A stretch of DNA of 44,944 nt from Phycisphaerales bacterium (GCA_026982335.1 JALSHH010000043.1:1-44944); one strand, 5' to 3'; counted from the stretch's first letter, positions 35,245 to 43,512 are shown. Numbers and translations are program-made. The notes: generated by a model not told the origin, from the sequence alone.

Positions 35245-35270
35245 TCTGTTGTCGATCTCTGTTGTCGATC
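35245..35270 (+). repeat. perfect 13-bp tandem duplication between purD and the DUF4340 gene
   Basis: TCTGTTGTCGATC is repeated head to tail (35245-35257, 35258-35270). The second copy overlaps the stop codon of the DUF4340 gene. Confidence 0.95.
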
Positions 35271-36654
35271 AGGGGACTCGTTTGCCAGCGACGGCGGTGA
35301 GCCAGGCACCGGTTGCGAGGGCTTCATCGGCGTTCGAAGCCCAGAGGACTTGTTGCCCGGATGTGAGCTTTTGAAGAATCAGGAGGCGCATGCCTGCGTC
35401 GGTGGAGTCGAGTGCGATGGCAAAGCGATTGAGTGGTTGTTCGTTCTCACCGAGCAGTTCGACATACCCTAGTGGTTCGATGGGTGTGTTTGCATCGAGA
35501 AGCCGGACGAGGGGGGCTTGGTTACGGATGAGCACACGGAGGAGTCGCTCGATGGCATCACGGTTGAGGCTGTCGGCTTGGGCACCGGCGATTATCCAGT
35601 TCCCAGCAGATTTGTCTGCTTTGAGTCGCGTCTTTCCATCTCGTCCTTCAATGCGCACCGCGCGGATGGCAGAGAGGTTTTGTCGGCTCGGAGTTTTGGC
35701 GATGTAGGCATCAACGACCGCAGTGAGCTTGGCGAGCTGGTCGGTTTCGAGTGTAACCAGTGCTGAACCGGTGGAGGTGTTGAGTTGGGCGTAGACGCGG
35801 GTTCCATCGACATCGGCGCGGGTGCCGATGGTCAGGGTGGAGGATTCATCGGTGGCCGAGATGCGGATCGTGGCGATGGGTGTTCCTAGGCCTGTGGTTG
35901 CAGGATCGAGGGGATCATCGACGAAAGTGGCCGCTTCAAGGGAGGTGAGGACTTTGACGAGATTTTCGATTTGTGTGGTGTTGCCATGGATTTGGATTGG
36001 CTTTTGGATCATCCACCCGGTGTTCATCCGGGCAAATTCGACTGATGTGCCCATGGCTGAGAGTTCGAGGCCTCGTACGGCCGAGTTAGGCATTTCAAAG
36101 ATGCGGTCTGATCGCCAATCTTTGATGGGTTTGGGGATGAAGGCATCGGCGATGTTTTTTTCGATGCGTCCGAACCACATGGCGGTGGCGATTCCCTGAC
36201 TGTCGCGTTCTTCGACGCGAATGGGGGTGTAGCCACCCGAGGATGAGGCGTCGAACTCGATGCGGATGGAATCACCGTTGAGTTGGCGGATGATGAACTC
36301 ACCGGCCAGGGTGGTGATGAGATTTTCATCAGCAGGGAGAATCCGGGCAGTTGCCAGCGTGCGCAGAGCGCTGCGCACTTTGTTGGGTTGGGCAGCCCAT
36401 TGGTGATCCATGCCTGCATGGGACCAGTGGATGGTCCATCGTCCGGGCTCTGTGGGGTCTTGCCGAAGGACTTCTCGTTGGTTGGCGACGGCCCGTTCAA
36501 GGGTGATGGTGCTTGCAGGATCGAAACTGATGAGCCTAGAGGCGGTCGCGGGTTTGGTGAGCAGTGTTTTGTTCTGCTGAGCTTTGATGGCGATGACTAT
36601 CCCGCCGAGGGTTCCTGCGATGATGATCCAGATGAGGAGTGTTCGTATGGACAT
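35269..36654 (-). CDS. DUF4340-family membrane-anchored protein
   Basis: A 461-residue protein with one N-terminal membrane helix (7-24) and a long extracytoplasmic region of repeated alpha-beta units. It has the DUF4340 look: WTIHWS and GNWIIAG segments and repeated calls to residue sets such as ALRTLATARIL and LTSLEAATFVDDP. In other bacteria DUF4340 proteins often accompany GldG-like ABC transporter genes; none is adjacent here. It lies divergent from the C26 hydrolase with 60 bp between start codons and converges with purD. Function unknown. Confidence 0.8.
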   Translation of the reverse strand: MSIRTLLIWIIIAGTLGGIVIAIKAQQNKTLLTKPATASRLISFDPASTITLERAVANQREVLRQDPTEPGRWTIHWSHAGMDHQWAAQPNKVRSALRTLATARILPADENLITTLAGEFIIRQLNGDSIRIEFDASSSGGYTPIRVEERDSQGIATAMWFGRIEKNIADAFIPKPIKDWRSDRIFEMPNSAVRGLELSAMGTSVEFARMNTGWMIQKPIQIHGNTTQIENLVKVLTSLEAATFVDDPLDPATTGLGTPIATIRISATDESSTLTIGTRADVDGTRVYAQLNTSTGSALVTLETDQLAKLTAVVDAYIAKTPSRQNLSAIRAVRIEGRDGKTRLKADKSAGNWIIAGAQADSLNRDAIERLLRVLIRNQAPLVRLLDANTPIEPLGYVELLGENEQPLNRFAIALDSTDAGMRLLILQKLTSGQQVLWASNADEALATGAWLTAVAGKRVP

Positions 36655-36660
36655 GATGGT

Positions 36661-36666
36661 ATCCTA
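36661..36666 (-). promoter_or_regulatory. -10-like hexamer TAGGAT, 6 nt before the DUF4340 gene start
   Basis: On the minus strand: TAGGAT-ACCATC-ATG. The AGGA inside the hexamer could instead serve as a Shine-Dalgarno sequence, so this case is ambiguous. Confidence 0.3.
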
Positions 36667-36714
36667 TCGTCTGATGATGGACTCTTGGCCCAGAGTATGC
36701 CGACAAAGGGAAGA

Positions 36715-37404
36715 ATGAGCAGAATGATGAATGAATCCCCATCCCGCCCGTTGATCGCGATTACTTCTGATTTGATGATCCGCAAGGATCGTCCGACGGT
36801 TTTCCTGACGATGACCTATGTCCAGAGCGTGCTTGATGCGGGAGGGATTCCTGTGATTTTGCCGTCGACCCCGGGAGATGTGTCCGGTCTGGTTGCCCAT
36901 TTTGATGGGTTTATTCTTTCGGGAGGCGATGACCCCACAACCGAGTCCTTCGGCGCGCCGACACACCCGGCCGCCGTTCCGGTGCTTGAAGATCGACAAC
37001 GCTTTGAGACGCAGCTGATCGGGGAGCTTGATAAGCACCCGGAGATTCCGGTGTTGGGGATTTGTCTAGGGATGCAGATGCTGGCGTTGTGCCGGGGCGG
37101 AGTGCTTAATCAACACCTGCCCGATACGCACGAGACCCATGCGATTCATTGGGACCACGAGCACGCGATTATTTCGGAGGATACGGATCGGGTGGCGTCG
37201 GGGACGGTTTGGTCTGGGCATCATCAGGCGATTGATGATCCTGGTGAGCTTCGGGTAGTTGCATCGGCTTGTGATGGAGTGATCGAAGCGGTGGATGATC
37301 CGGAGCGGGCGTTCTTGCTTGGGGTGCAGTGGCATCCCGAGCGGACGGCTGATCATCAACTCGGGCAGGGGATTTTTAATCGGTTTGTGCAGGCGATTTC
37401 ATAA
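36715..37404 (+). CDS. class-I glutamine-amidotransferase-like hydrolase (peptidase C26, gamma-glutamyl-GABA hydrolase family)
   Basis: A 229-residue cytosolic hydrolase of the PuuD-like group that cleaves gamma-glutamyl amide bonds. SGGDDP (69-74) is the family loop, Cys117 in LGICLGMQ the nucleophile, and GVQWHPE supplies the His-Glu pair. The exact substrate is not clear; no polyamine or GABA genes are nearby. Several in-frame ATGs (36697, 36715, 36724, 36727) exist. AAGGGA just before 36715 makes it or 36724 the best choice. Longer readings upstream are antisense to the DUF4340 gene. It converges on metF with a hairpin between. Confidence 0.88.
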   Translation: MSRMMNESPSRPLIAITSDLMIRKDRPTVFLTMTYVQSVLDAGGIPVILPSTPGDVSGLVAHFDGFILSGGDDPTTESFGAPTHPAAVPVLEDRQRFETQLIGELDKHPEIPVLGICLGMQMLALCRGGVLNQHLPDTHETHAIHWDHEHAIISEDTDRVASGTVWSGHHQAIDDPGELRVVASACDGVIEAVDDPERAFLLGVQWHPERTADHQLGQGIFNRFVQAIS

Positions 37405-37437
37405 TCTGGTGAGACGGGCTGGAAGCTCGACCAGATT
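37403..37437. terminator. hairpin between converging genes, possible two-way terminator
   Basis: AATCTGGT (37403-37410) and ACCAGATT (37430-37437) form a perfect 8-bp stem, extended by GAG/CTC after a one-base bulge. There is no T-tract on either strand, so intrinsic termination is uncertain. It sits exactly between the stop codons of the C26 hydrolase and metF. Confidence 0.45.
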
Positions 37438-37438
37438 G

Positions 37439-38377
37439 CTAGAAATCCAGCAGCGGCCCCTTGGCGAGTTGGTCAGAGTTGGCGACGCCGAGGGTTCGGT
37501 AGATTTCGAGGGTGGCGCTCGATGTGTTAAGTGTGTAGAAGTGAATGCCTGCGACTCGATGATCGAGCAGATCGCGTGATTGTTCGGTTGCCCAGTGGAC
37601 ACCGACGCGTCGAATGGCGTCGTTGGAGCCATCCGTTCGTCGGACCATGCGGAGAAGTGGTGCGGGGAATCGCATTCCTTGGGCAAGCTCAGCCATGCGT
37701 TTCATACCCGCGATGGATTGGATGGGCATGACCCCGGCGATGATGGGGATTCGGATGCCCGACATCTCGCACCGATCACGAAAGTCGTAGAGGTCTCGGT
37801 TATCGAAAAACATCTGCGTAATGATGTAGTCTGCGCCTGAATCTACTTTGGCCTTGAGATAGTCCATTTCGTTGAGCCGGTTAGGTGTTCCGGGGTGTCC
37901 TTCGGGGAATCCGGCGACGCCGATACCAAAGCCTGGGAATCCGCCAAGCTTGGCGTATTCATCGCTGATCTTTCGGATGAAGTAGACGAGCTCGGATGCG
38001 TTGGAGAAGCGATCGGATCCCCAATCGTGGTCTTCATTGGTTGGCGCGTCGCCTCGTAGAGCGAGGATGCTTTGGATTCCGCGTTGGGCGTACCCCTCGA
38101 CGATGGCGCGGATTTCATCTTCCGAATGGTTGACGCATGTGAGGTGGGGGACGGTGACGATTCCGGTTTGCTCGCGTACTTTGTGGACAAGGTCGCGGGT
38201 GAGCTGGCGTGTTGAACCTCCGGCGCCGTAGGTGACGCTGACGAACGATGGAGCGAGTGCTTCGAGTTTGACGATATGGTCGAAGAGTTTTGAAGCTCCA
38301 GCAGGTGTCTTGGGTGGGAAAAACTCGAACGAGAAAGTCGTTCCACTCTCTTTGAGTATGTCCCGAAAATGTTTCAT
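37439..38377 (-). CDS. metF: methylenetetrahydrofolate reductase
   Basis: Reduces 5,10-methylene- to 5-methyl-tetrahydrofolate, the methyl donor for methionine synthesis. A 312-residue TIM-barrel flavoprotein. SFEFFPPKT with the catalytic glutamate, FVSVTYGAGGSTR, a PHLTCVNHSEDEI segment, ILALRGDAP, and ADYIITQMFFDN are present. It overlaps the upstream methyltransferase gene by 4 bp (ATGA), so it is translationally coupled. It is the last of four genes on the minus strand with ArsR-methyltransferase, ahcY and the THUMP-like methyltransferase, matching its place in the methyl cycle. Confidence 0.96.
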   Translation of the reverse strand: MKHFRDILKESGTTFSFEFFPPKTPAGASKLFDHIVKLEALAPSFVSVTYGAGGSTRQLTRDLVHKVREQTGIVTVPHLTCVNHSEDEIRAIVEGYAQRGIQSILALRGDAPTNEDHDWGSDRFSNASELVYFIRKISDEYAKLGGFPGFGIGVAGFPEGHPGTPNRLNEMDYLKAKVDSGADYIITQMFFDNRDLYDFRDRCEMSGIRIPIIAGVMPIQSIAGMKRMAELAQGMRFPAPLLRMVRRTDGSNDAIRRVGVHWATEQSRDLLDHRVAGIHFYTLNTSSATLEIYRTLGVANSDQLAKGPLLDF

Positions 38378-39576
38378 ATCCCATCCGCCTGTTCACCAAT
38401 CACGGCACAAACTCGACCCCCGATACGATAGACCAGAATGCTGATCTGATTATTGTGACCTTTATTGCGAAGGTATTTTTGTTCAACATCCGGATTCACC
38501 ACGCCTGCTCGTGTGCGAACTTCGACGATTCCTGCATCGAGAGACCGGAGTGCTGCCTTGACGCGTTTGCGATTCCATCCCATCACCTCGATGACTTTGT
38601 ACCATCGCACCATTGGATGCTCGAAGGCTTGTTGGCTTGTGACCATTGCGGTTCCGGGATGCACAAGCAGGGTGCGGGTTTGGGCAAGAAATGCATCGAC
38701 CAAGTCTGCGCGTTCGAGGCATGGATCGAGTGTGCCGAGGTAGGTGTCGATGGGGTTGGTGTCTTCGGGTCGCTGGGGGTTGCCTGCGATTGTGCAGACT
38801 GAGCCGTCAGCACTGAGTTTGGTTGCTCGGCGTTCATGTTCGCCTGCAAGTTGCCCAGTCCAGAGTACCGTTTGAGTCAATCCGCCGGGTTCGGAGAGGA
38901 TTTCGACTTCGCCAAGGGGCAGGTCGTAGGCGTTGATACCGGGATTGAGTTTAATTGCTCCGGCGGGATGTTTTTCGAGGAGTTGATCCCAAACCTTTGG
39001 GCCAGGCTCGAAGTCTTCGATGTTGAGTGTTCGTTTTCCTTGGATATTTCGGCGAGCGGGATCAAGATGGAACCCAGCAATGTCGGTGGGGCAGTCGCCG
39101 AGGGCGTCGCCACAGATTGCGCCGAATCCGGTGTTGTGCTGATAGGCCCATGCTCGGTGCTCGCAAGAATCAACACCAATCGGATTGAGGCCTGCTTGTC
39201 CGAGTCCCCATGAGTCACCTCCGATGCCGCAGCAGAGGTCGGCGATTTGGGCGCCTTGGCCGAGTACTGATGCAAAGCGTTTGGCTTTGTGGACACTTGA
39301 GTTTGCCGAGCTTGCCATTTCGATGCCGGGGAGATCGGAGATCATCCGAGCAGCGAACGAGGCATCGAGTTTTTTGGCACCCTTTGCCCGCGCGTGCATG
39401 GCTTGGCTCACGGCGCGAACTTGCTCGGTGCTGAGGTGCTTGCGCATCGCAGCGATTTGCGCAGTGGTCGGCGACATGGGCATTGCACTGATTGCCGACT
39501 CACCTTGGTTGGTTGCGAGCCATTGCCAGATTGAGTGGGTCTGGGTGATCAAAGAGGGCAGCATACCTTTCGACAC
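38374..39576 (-). CDS. SAM-dependent methyltransferase with THUMP-like domain
   Basis: A 400-residue class I methyltransferase. IADLCCGIGGDSWGL is the SAM-binding loop; VDSCEHRAWAYQ and FHLDPARR follow, the latter a hallmark of the THUMP-like group. The C-terminal ~100 residues match the THUMP-like domain. RNA is the probable substrate by analogy with THUMP methyltransferases, but none has been shown here. The start is GTG (39576), with AGGG 4 nt before it; both lie in a perfect 7-bp hairpin. An ATG four codons later (39564) is an alternative. It is 30 bp after ahcY and overlaps metF, so the gene belongs to the methyl-cycle operon, which recycles its product SAH. Confidence 0.85.
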   Translation of the reverse strand: MSKGMLPSLITQTHSIWQWLATNQGESAISAMPMSPTTAQIAAMRKHLSTEQVRAVSQAMHARAKGAKKLDASFAARMISDLPGIEMASSANSSVHKAKRFASVLGQGAQIADLCCGIGGDSWGLGQAGLNPIGVDSCEHRAWAYQHNTGFGAICGDALGDCPTDIAGFHLDPARRNIQGKRTLNIEDFEPGPKVWDQLLEKHPAGAIKLNPGINAYDLPLGEVEILSEPGGLTQTVLWTGQLAGEHERRATKLSADGSVCTIAGNPQRPEDTNPIDTYLGTLDPCLERADLVDAFLAQTRTLLVHPGTAMVTSQQAFEHPMVRWYKVIEVMGWNRKRVKAALRSLDAGIVEVRTRAGVVNPDVEQKYLRNKGHNNQISILVYRIGGRVCAVIGEQADGI

Positions 39577-39583
39577 GCTGCCC
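39556..39583 (-). other. hairpin enclosing the start of the THUMP-like methyltransferase gene
   Basis: In mRNA sense GGGCAGC (39583-39577) pairs with GCTGCCC (39562-39556). The 14-nt loop begins with the GTG start codon and contains AAAGG. The AGGG used as Shine-Dalgarno sequence lies in the 5' arm and would be masked when folded. Confidence 0.6.
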
Positions 39584-39606
39584 TGCGGGTTTATGACAGC
39601 TTTGGT

Positions 39607-41103
39607 TTAGTATCGGTAGTGGTCAGGTTTGTAAGGTCCGTCGACGGGTATGTCCAGATAGTCCGCTTGTTCTTGAGTCAATTTGGTGAGTTTGACACCG
39701 AGTTTGTCGAGATGCAAACGGGCGACCTGTTCATCGAGGTGCTTGGGAAGTACATGCACGGAATTGTCATATTTTTCAAGATGTTCAGCAAGTTCGATCT
39801 GGGCGATCACCTGATTGGTAAAGCTGGCACTCATCACAAAACTCGGGTGCCCGGTGGCGCAACCCAAGTTGAGCAGGCGACCCTCGGCGAGAATTAGGAT
39901 GCTGGTGCCTTTGGACTTGAACAAGAACTCATCGAATTGGGGCTTGATGTTGATCCGCTCGACATCAGGGTCCTTCATCAGAGGCTCCATTTGAATTTCA
40001 TTGTCGAAATGACCAATGTTGCCCACGATGGCTTTGTTTTTCATCTGTTTCATATGCTCGAGCGTGATGATGTCCTTGTTGCCGGTGGTGGTGATGAAAA
40101 TATCCGCATAGGAGATGGTATCTTCGAGCGTGAGGACTTCGTATCCTTCCATCGCCGCTTGCAATGCGCAGATCGGGTCGATCTCGGTCACGATCACTCG
40201 GCATCCTTGTCCCTTGAGCGATTGACAGCAGCCTTTGCCGACATCGCCGTACCCACAGACCACGGCGATCTTGCCCGAGAGCATGACATCGCTTGCACGG
40301 TTGAGTCCGTCAACGAGTGAGTGGCGACACCCATAGACATTGTCGAACTTGGATTTGGTGACCGAGTCGTTGACATTGATTGCAGGGAATGGCAACTTGC
40401 CCTCAGCTGCGAGTTGGTACAGGCGATGGACACCGGTGGTTGTTTCTTCGGAAATGCCTCGGATCAAAGGGGTGTTCTTTTGGAACCAGCCGGGGTTGGA
40501 TTCGATGGTTCCTCGAATGGTTCCGAGTACATGCTTCCATTCTTCTGAATCGGTCTGGGCATTCCATTCGGGAACTGATCCGGCATTTTCGTAATCGAAG
40601 CCGTTGATCATGAAGAGCGAGGCGTCGCCGCCGTCGTCGACGATTTGGTCTGGGCCTGATCCGTCAGGGTAGGTGAGCGCTTGCTTGGTACACCACCAGT
40701 ATTCTTCGAGGGTTTCGCCCTTCCATGCGAAGACAGGTACGCCCTTGGGGTTTTCGGGAGTGCCACCATCTTCGGGTCGGCCAACGACGACAGCGGCTGC
40801 CGCAAAGTCTTGGGTCGAGAAAATATTGCACGAGCACCAGCGAACATTGGCACCCAAGGCGGTGAGTGTTTCGATGAGCACGGCAGTTTGGACGGTCATG
40901 TGCAATGAGCCCATGATCTTGAGTCCTTTGAGGGGTTTACTTTGGCCGTATTGGGCGCGGAGTGCCATGAGTCCCGGCATTTCGTGCTCGGCGAGACGGA
41001 GTTCCTTGCGGCCGTGCTCATGCTCGTTGAGGTCGCGTACTTTGAACTGCAAGCCATTGATCTCGTCAACGATCATGGTGGATGGTGTTGCTGTTGCGGT
41101 CAT
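39607..41103 (-). CDS. ahcY: S-adenosylhomocysteine hydrolase (adenosylhomocysteinase)
   Basis: Splits S-adenosylhomocysteine into adenosine and homocysteine, relieving product inhibition of methyltransferases. At 498 residues it carries the insert (about 168-192) found in many bacterial and plant forms. [41 protein letters not shown] with the catalytic lysine, the NAD site GYGDVGKG (284-291), and the C-terminal KPDHYRY are present. AAGGA lies about 7 nt before the ATG. It is 63 bp after the ArsR-methyltransferase gene. Its product homocysteine feeds both methionine synthase and the transsulfuration pair at 374-2978. Confidence 0.98.
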   Translation of the reverse strand: MTATATPSTMIVDEINGLQFKVRDLNEHEHGRKELRLAEHEMPGLMALRAQYGQSKPLKGLKIMGSLHMTVQTAVLIETLTALGANVRWCSCNIFSTQDFAAAAVVVGRPEDGGTPENPKGVPVFAWKGETLEEYWWCTKQALTYPDGSGPDQIVDDGGDASLFMINGFDYENAGSVPEWNAQTDSEEWKHVLGTIRGTIESNPGWFQKNTPLIRGISEETTTGVHRLYQLAAEGKLPFPAINVNDSVTKSKFDNVYGCRHSLVDGLNRASDVMLSGKIAVVCGYGDVGKGCCQSLKGQGCRVIVTEIDPICALQAAMEGYEVLTLEDTISYADIFITTTGNKDIITLEHMKQMKNKAIVGNIGHFDNEIQMEPLMKDPDVERINIKPQFDEFLFKSKGTSILILAEGRLLNLGCATGHPSFVMSASFTNQVIAQIELAEHLEKYDNSVHVLPKHLDEQVARLHLDKLGVKLTKLTQEQADYLDIPVDGPYKPDHYRY

Positions 41104-41166
41104 TGATTGTTTCCTTTGTTAAGTTTCGTCAGTCCGTTGGTTGTTTTGTGCCTATGGAATGATCCG

Positions 41167-42144
41167 TTAGATGTGAGCCACTGCCGCGAAGAGCGAGGGC
41201 CCGGATGCGTCTACATCCGGACGAAGTTTGTTCACCCGGACATCTTTAAAATCGGCTTGTTTGAACATCTCGATGCGTTCATTCTTCGAGAATCCCAGAT
41301 GAACATGCCCCATGGCATGGCGGTATTCATGGCGATCGTGCTGGCACATATCGACAACGAGGAGTATTCCCCCGTTTTGGGTTTTTCTGAGGATTCGTCG
41401 AATTTCCTTGAGGGCAGCAACGGGGTCATCGACATGGTGGAGGACCAGTACGCAGGCAGCAGCGTCAATACTGCCCGAGTTTAGGGGTAAATTGGTCAGT
41501 TCTCCGGTGAGGAAGGTGACATTCGAAGCACCTTGTCCAGACTCGGCGAGTCGGTTTTGGGCAGCCTCGAGCATCTCGGGGGAGCGGTCGATGGCCGTCA
41601 CATGCTCGACCCATGGGCAGAGGAGTTCGGTGGCGTTTCCGGTGCCGCAGCCGAGGTCTGCGATATGCCAAGAGGGGTTCAGAAACCCCAATAATGAGTG
41701 ATCGGTAAATTCGCGTCCGAACATGTCGTTGCGGAGTTCATCCCATTCGCCTGCCACGCGTCCGAAAAAGGCGGCCGAGTTGGTCATACGCTCGGCGAGT
41801 ACGGCTGCGAGTCGGCGATCATCCTCACAGAGATTTGAATCATCGCCGAGCTGATCGCGGAGGGTGACCCAGATTGCCCGGAGATGGATCGGCAGATCAT
41901 CGAGGACAACGCGGTAGTAGGCAGCGGGTCCGGCGGTGCGTTTGAAAACCCAGCCGCCATCGGCGAGGACGCGGAGATGGCGTGAACCTGAGGATTGGGG
42001 GATTTGAAGGACTCGGACGAGCTCCCCAACAGCCAGTTCCTGTTGCTCGAGGACGCGAACCATTCGTAGGCGGACAGGATCACCGAGTTGGGTGAGCAAC
42101 TCGACTGCAGATTGACTCGACATGGAGGGGGCGTGCTTTGGCAT
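41167..42144 (-). CDS. ArsR-family regulator fused to a SAM-dependent methyltransferase domain
   Basis: A 325-residue two-domain protein. Residues 12-80 form a winged helix of the ArsR type (LGDPVRLRMVRVLEQQELAVG ... SSGSRHLRVL) with no metal-binding cysteine motif. Residues ~128-325 are a class I methyltransferase fold with ADLGCGTGN (162-170), AIDRSPEMLEAA and ACVLVLHHVDD. It precedes ahcY and metF. In Proteobacteria the ArsR-type regulator SahR senses SAH and controls such genes, so the methyltransferase domain may be an SAM/SAH sensor. The ATG at 42144 is chosen: the earlier ATG at 42195 lies inside the -35 element. AGGATA precedes the ATG. Confidence 0.88.
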   Translation of the reverse strand: MPKHAPSMSSQSAVELLTQLGDPVRLRMVRVLEQQELAVGELVRVLQIPQSSGSRHLRVLADGGWVFKRTAGPAAYYRVVLDDLPIHLRAIWVTLRDQLGDDSNLCEDDRRLAAVLAERMTNSAAFFGRVAGEWDELRNDMFGREFTDHSLLGFLNPSWHIADLGCGTGNATELLCPWVEHVTAIDRSPEMLEAAQNRLAESGQGASNVTFLTGELTNLPLNSGSIDAAACVLVLHHVDDPVAALKEIRRILRKTQNGGILLVVDMCQHDRHEYRHAMGHVHLGFSKNERIEMFKQADFKDVRVNKLRPDVDASGPSLFAAVAHI

Positions 42145-42179
42145 TATCCTATCATCCGGAAATATGGATAAAGGATAAT
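42143..42179 (-). promoter_or_regulatory. inverted repeat, probable operator of the ArsR-methyltransferase regulator
   Basis: The arms are ATTATCCT (42179-42172 on the minus strand) and AGGATAAT (42150-42143), perfect over 8 bp, with an inner ATCC/GGAT pair (42169-42166 and 42157-42154). One arm covers the -10 element and the other reaches the ATG at 42144. Confidence 0.7.
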
Positions 42180-42200
42180 CTCGGTCGGCACGCATGTCAA
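42172..42200 (-). promoter_or_regulatory. promoter of the methyl-cycle gene cluster
   Basis: A perfect -35 TTGACA (42200-42195) and -10 TATCCT (42177-42172) with a 17-bp spacer. The start of transcription would fall near 42165, giving a ~20-nt leader before the ATG at 42144. Confidence 0.7.
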
Positions 42201-42249
42201 CCGAGTTTGGGCGAAAATCGGGAAATCTGTCTTTGGGGTGGAGCAGAGG

Positions 42250-42936
42250 TTATTGGGTGGGGGCAATTGCCAGCGAAGGTCCTGGGATGAGCCCGAGGGA
42301 TTCGAGGCGGGCGAGGATGGTTGGGTCTGCACGATCGAACCAGAGGACATAGCGCAGGTATTTGATTTCGGTGTCCCTGTCTCCGATAGCGTTGGCGAAG
42401 TCGGCCATGGCGAGGTAGGGAGTGGGCGATTGCCCGGCGTCTCTGGCAATGCCCAAGAGTAAGGCTTCGCGTGCTTCGTCCATGAAACCAATGCGTTGAG
42501 CGTATCGCGCCAAGCGGAGTTGCCCCGAGCCTGGCTCGCCCTCTTCGATGGTTTCGTGAAGAAGCTTCATCAGTGAATCGGATCGCCCGGCTTGGGCAAG
42601 TGCCTCGGCGAGTGCTTCGATGTATTCGATATTGCCCGGTTTGAGATCATGGGCGATTCTGAAATGGGCGCTGGCTTGCTCGAAGTTGCCCAGTCGCATT
42701 TCGACCATCCCCAGTCGGTACTGAGCGAGGACGGATTGCGGGCGAAGATCGACATATTCAGACCAGAGTTCGTGTGCTTGGATGTCGTCGCCTTTGTTTT
42801 CAGCAATGGCGGCCTGGATGTGAATATCGTTGAGCGTGAGTGTGCGTTTGACTTTATTGACTGGTGAACACCCGTTGGCAGCGAGCACGAAACACAGGGT
42901 GGCAAACACGATTGATGTGGTCTTGACAAGCTTCAT
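42250..42936 (-). CDS. TPR-containing lipoprotein
   Basis: A 228-residue protein with a lipoprotein-type signal peptide: basic start, hydrophobic stretch 8-20, and ANGC with the lipidated cysteine at 23. The mature part has helical TPR motifs (LAQYRLGMVEMRLGNFEQASAHFR, written here as two helices around residues 76-99), so it is a periplasm-side protein-interaction module. Partner unknown. The ATG at 42936 is chosen because AGGAG lies 8 nt upstream and the signal peptide starts here; longer readings add an implausible leader. It faces away from the small LigD-like gene and ends 105 bp before the regulator's start. Confidence 0.82.
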   Translation of the reverse strand: MKLVKTTSIVFATLCFVLAANGCSPVNKVKRTLTLNDIHIQAAIAENKGDDIQAHELWSEYVDLRPQSVLAQYRLGMVEMRLGNFEQASAHFRIAHDLKPGNIEYIEALAEALAQAGRSDSLMKLLHETIEEGEPGSGQLRLARYAQRIGFMDEAREALLLGIARDAGQSPTPYLAMADFANAIGDRDTEIKYLRYVLWFDRADPTILARLESLGLIPGPSLAIAPTQ

Positions 42937-43041
42937 GGGCGGTTCTCCTACAATCGCCTCCGAGTGTTTCTCGGGGGGTCTTATGGTAGCGTCGTTGGGC
43001 TCGAGGCACCAGTCTGTCGCGTCGAGTTGGGTGTGAAGTGA

Positions 43042-43047
43042 TAGGAT
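43042..43047 (+). promoter_or_regulatory. -10-like hexamer TAGGAT, 6 nt before the start at 43054
   Basis: TAGGAT-AGGTCT-ATG. The AGGA within it could also act as a Shine-Dalgarno sequence, so the case is ambiguous. Confidence 0.3.
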
Positions 43048-43053
43048 AGGTCT

Positions 43054-43452
43054 ATGCACCATACTGTGATTTTGCTCCATACTTTGCCTGATGGGACATC
43101 CCATTTCGATTGGCTTCTCGATCAGCCTGGTCTGGGTATTGGGCATCGCCTGATTTCTTTCCGGTGTGCGATCCGCCCGGATTGTGCGGTTTCATCGACT
43201 TTTTGTGCCCTGAGATTGCCCGATCATCGTGCTCGGTACTTGAGTTATGAGGGGGTTGTTTTGCCTGATCGTGGGCGTGTTGAGCGGGTCGCTTGCGGGG
43301 AGGTTTTCGGGCTTGAAGTTTCCTCGGGAACGATCAGTGCGGTCATTCAATGGGCTGATGATGGTGTTGCGTACCGTGGTAGCCACGATGGATCCAAGGA
43401 CGGGGTGTGGAACTTCCTGTGTCATCCCATGGATTCTACACTGGACGGATGA
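43054..43452 (+). CDS. small stand-alone protein resembling the LigD 3'-phosphoesterase domain
   Basis: A 132-residue protein. His9, His17 and Asp19 (ILLHTLPDGTSHFDWLL) line up with the H-x(n)-HxD motif of the LigD phosphoesterase domain, and His58/Tyr62 in PDHRARYLSYEG with its second HxxxY motif followed by (F/Y)EG. The arginine after HxD is replaced by Leu21. In LigD this domain trims 3' ends during end joining; here it stands alone with no ligase, polymerase or Ku gene in the window. I recall similar short proteins in planctomycetes. Metal-dependent end processing is a guess; a non-catalytic role is possible. It is divergent from the TPR lipoprotein gene. Confidence 0.7.
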   Translation: MHHTVILLHTLPDGTSHFDWLLDQPGLGIGHRLISFRCAIRPDCAVSSTFCALRLPDHRARYLSYEGVVLPDRGRVERVACGEVFGLEVSSGTISAVIQWADDGVAYRGSHDGSKDGVWNFLCHPMDSTLDG

Positions 43453-43512
43453 GTCCATTTATGGTAGTGTAGTGTGTTGTTTCATTTACTCATTGTTTTC
43501 TGGAGGCCTGAA

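Noticed and set aside
36283-36714. Upstream extension of the C26 hydrolase frame
   Set aside because: It is antisense to the DUF4340 gene and adds no family sequence. The family's usual length fits a start near 36715.
41104-41166. SAH or SAM riboswitch before ahcY
   Set aside because: The gap is only 63 nt and I see none of the conserved core sequences.
42145-42195. Longer N-terminus for the ArsR-methyltransferase regulator
   Set aside because: The upstream ATG lies within the TTGACA element, and the extra residues cover the promoter and operator.
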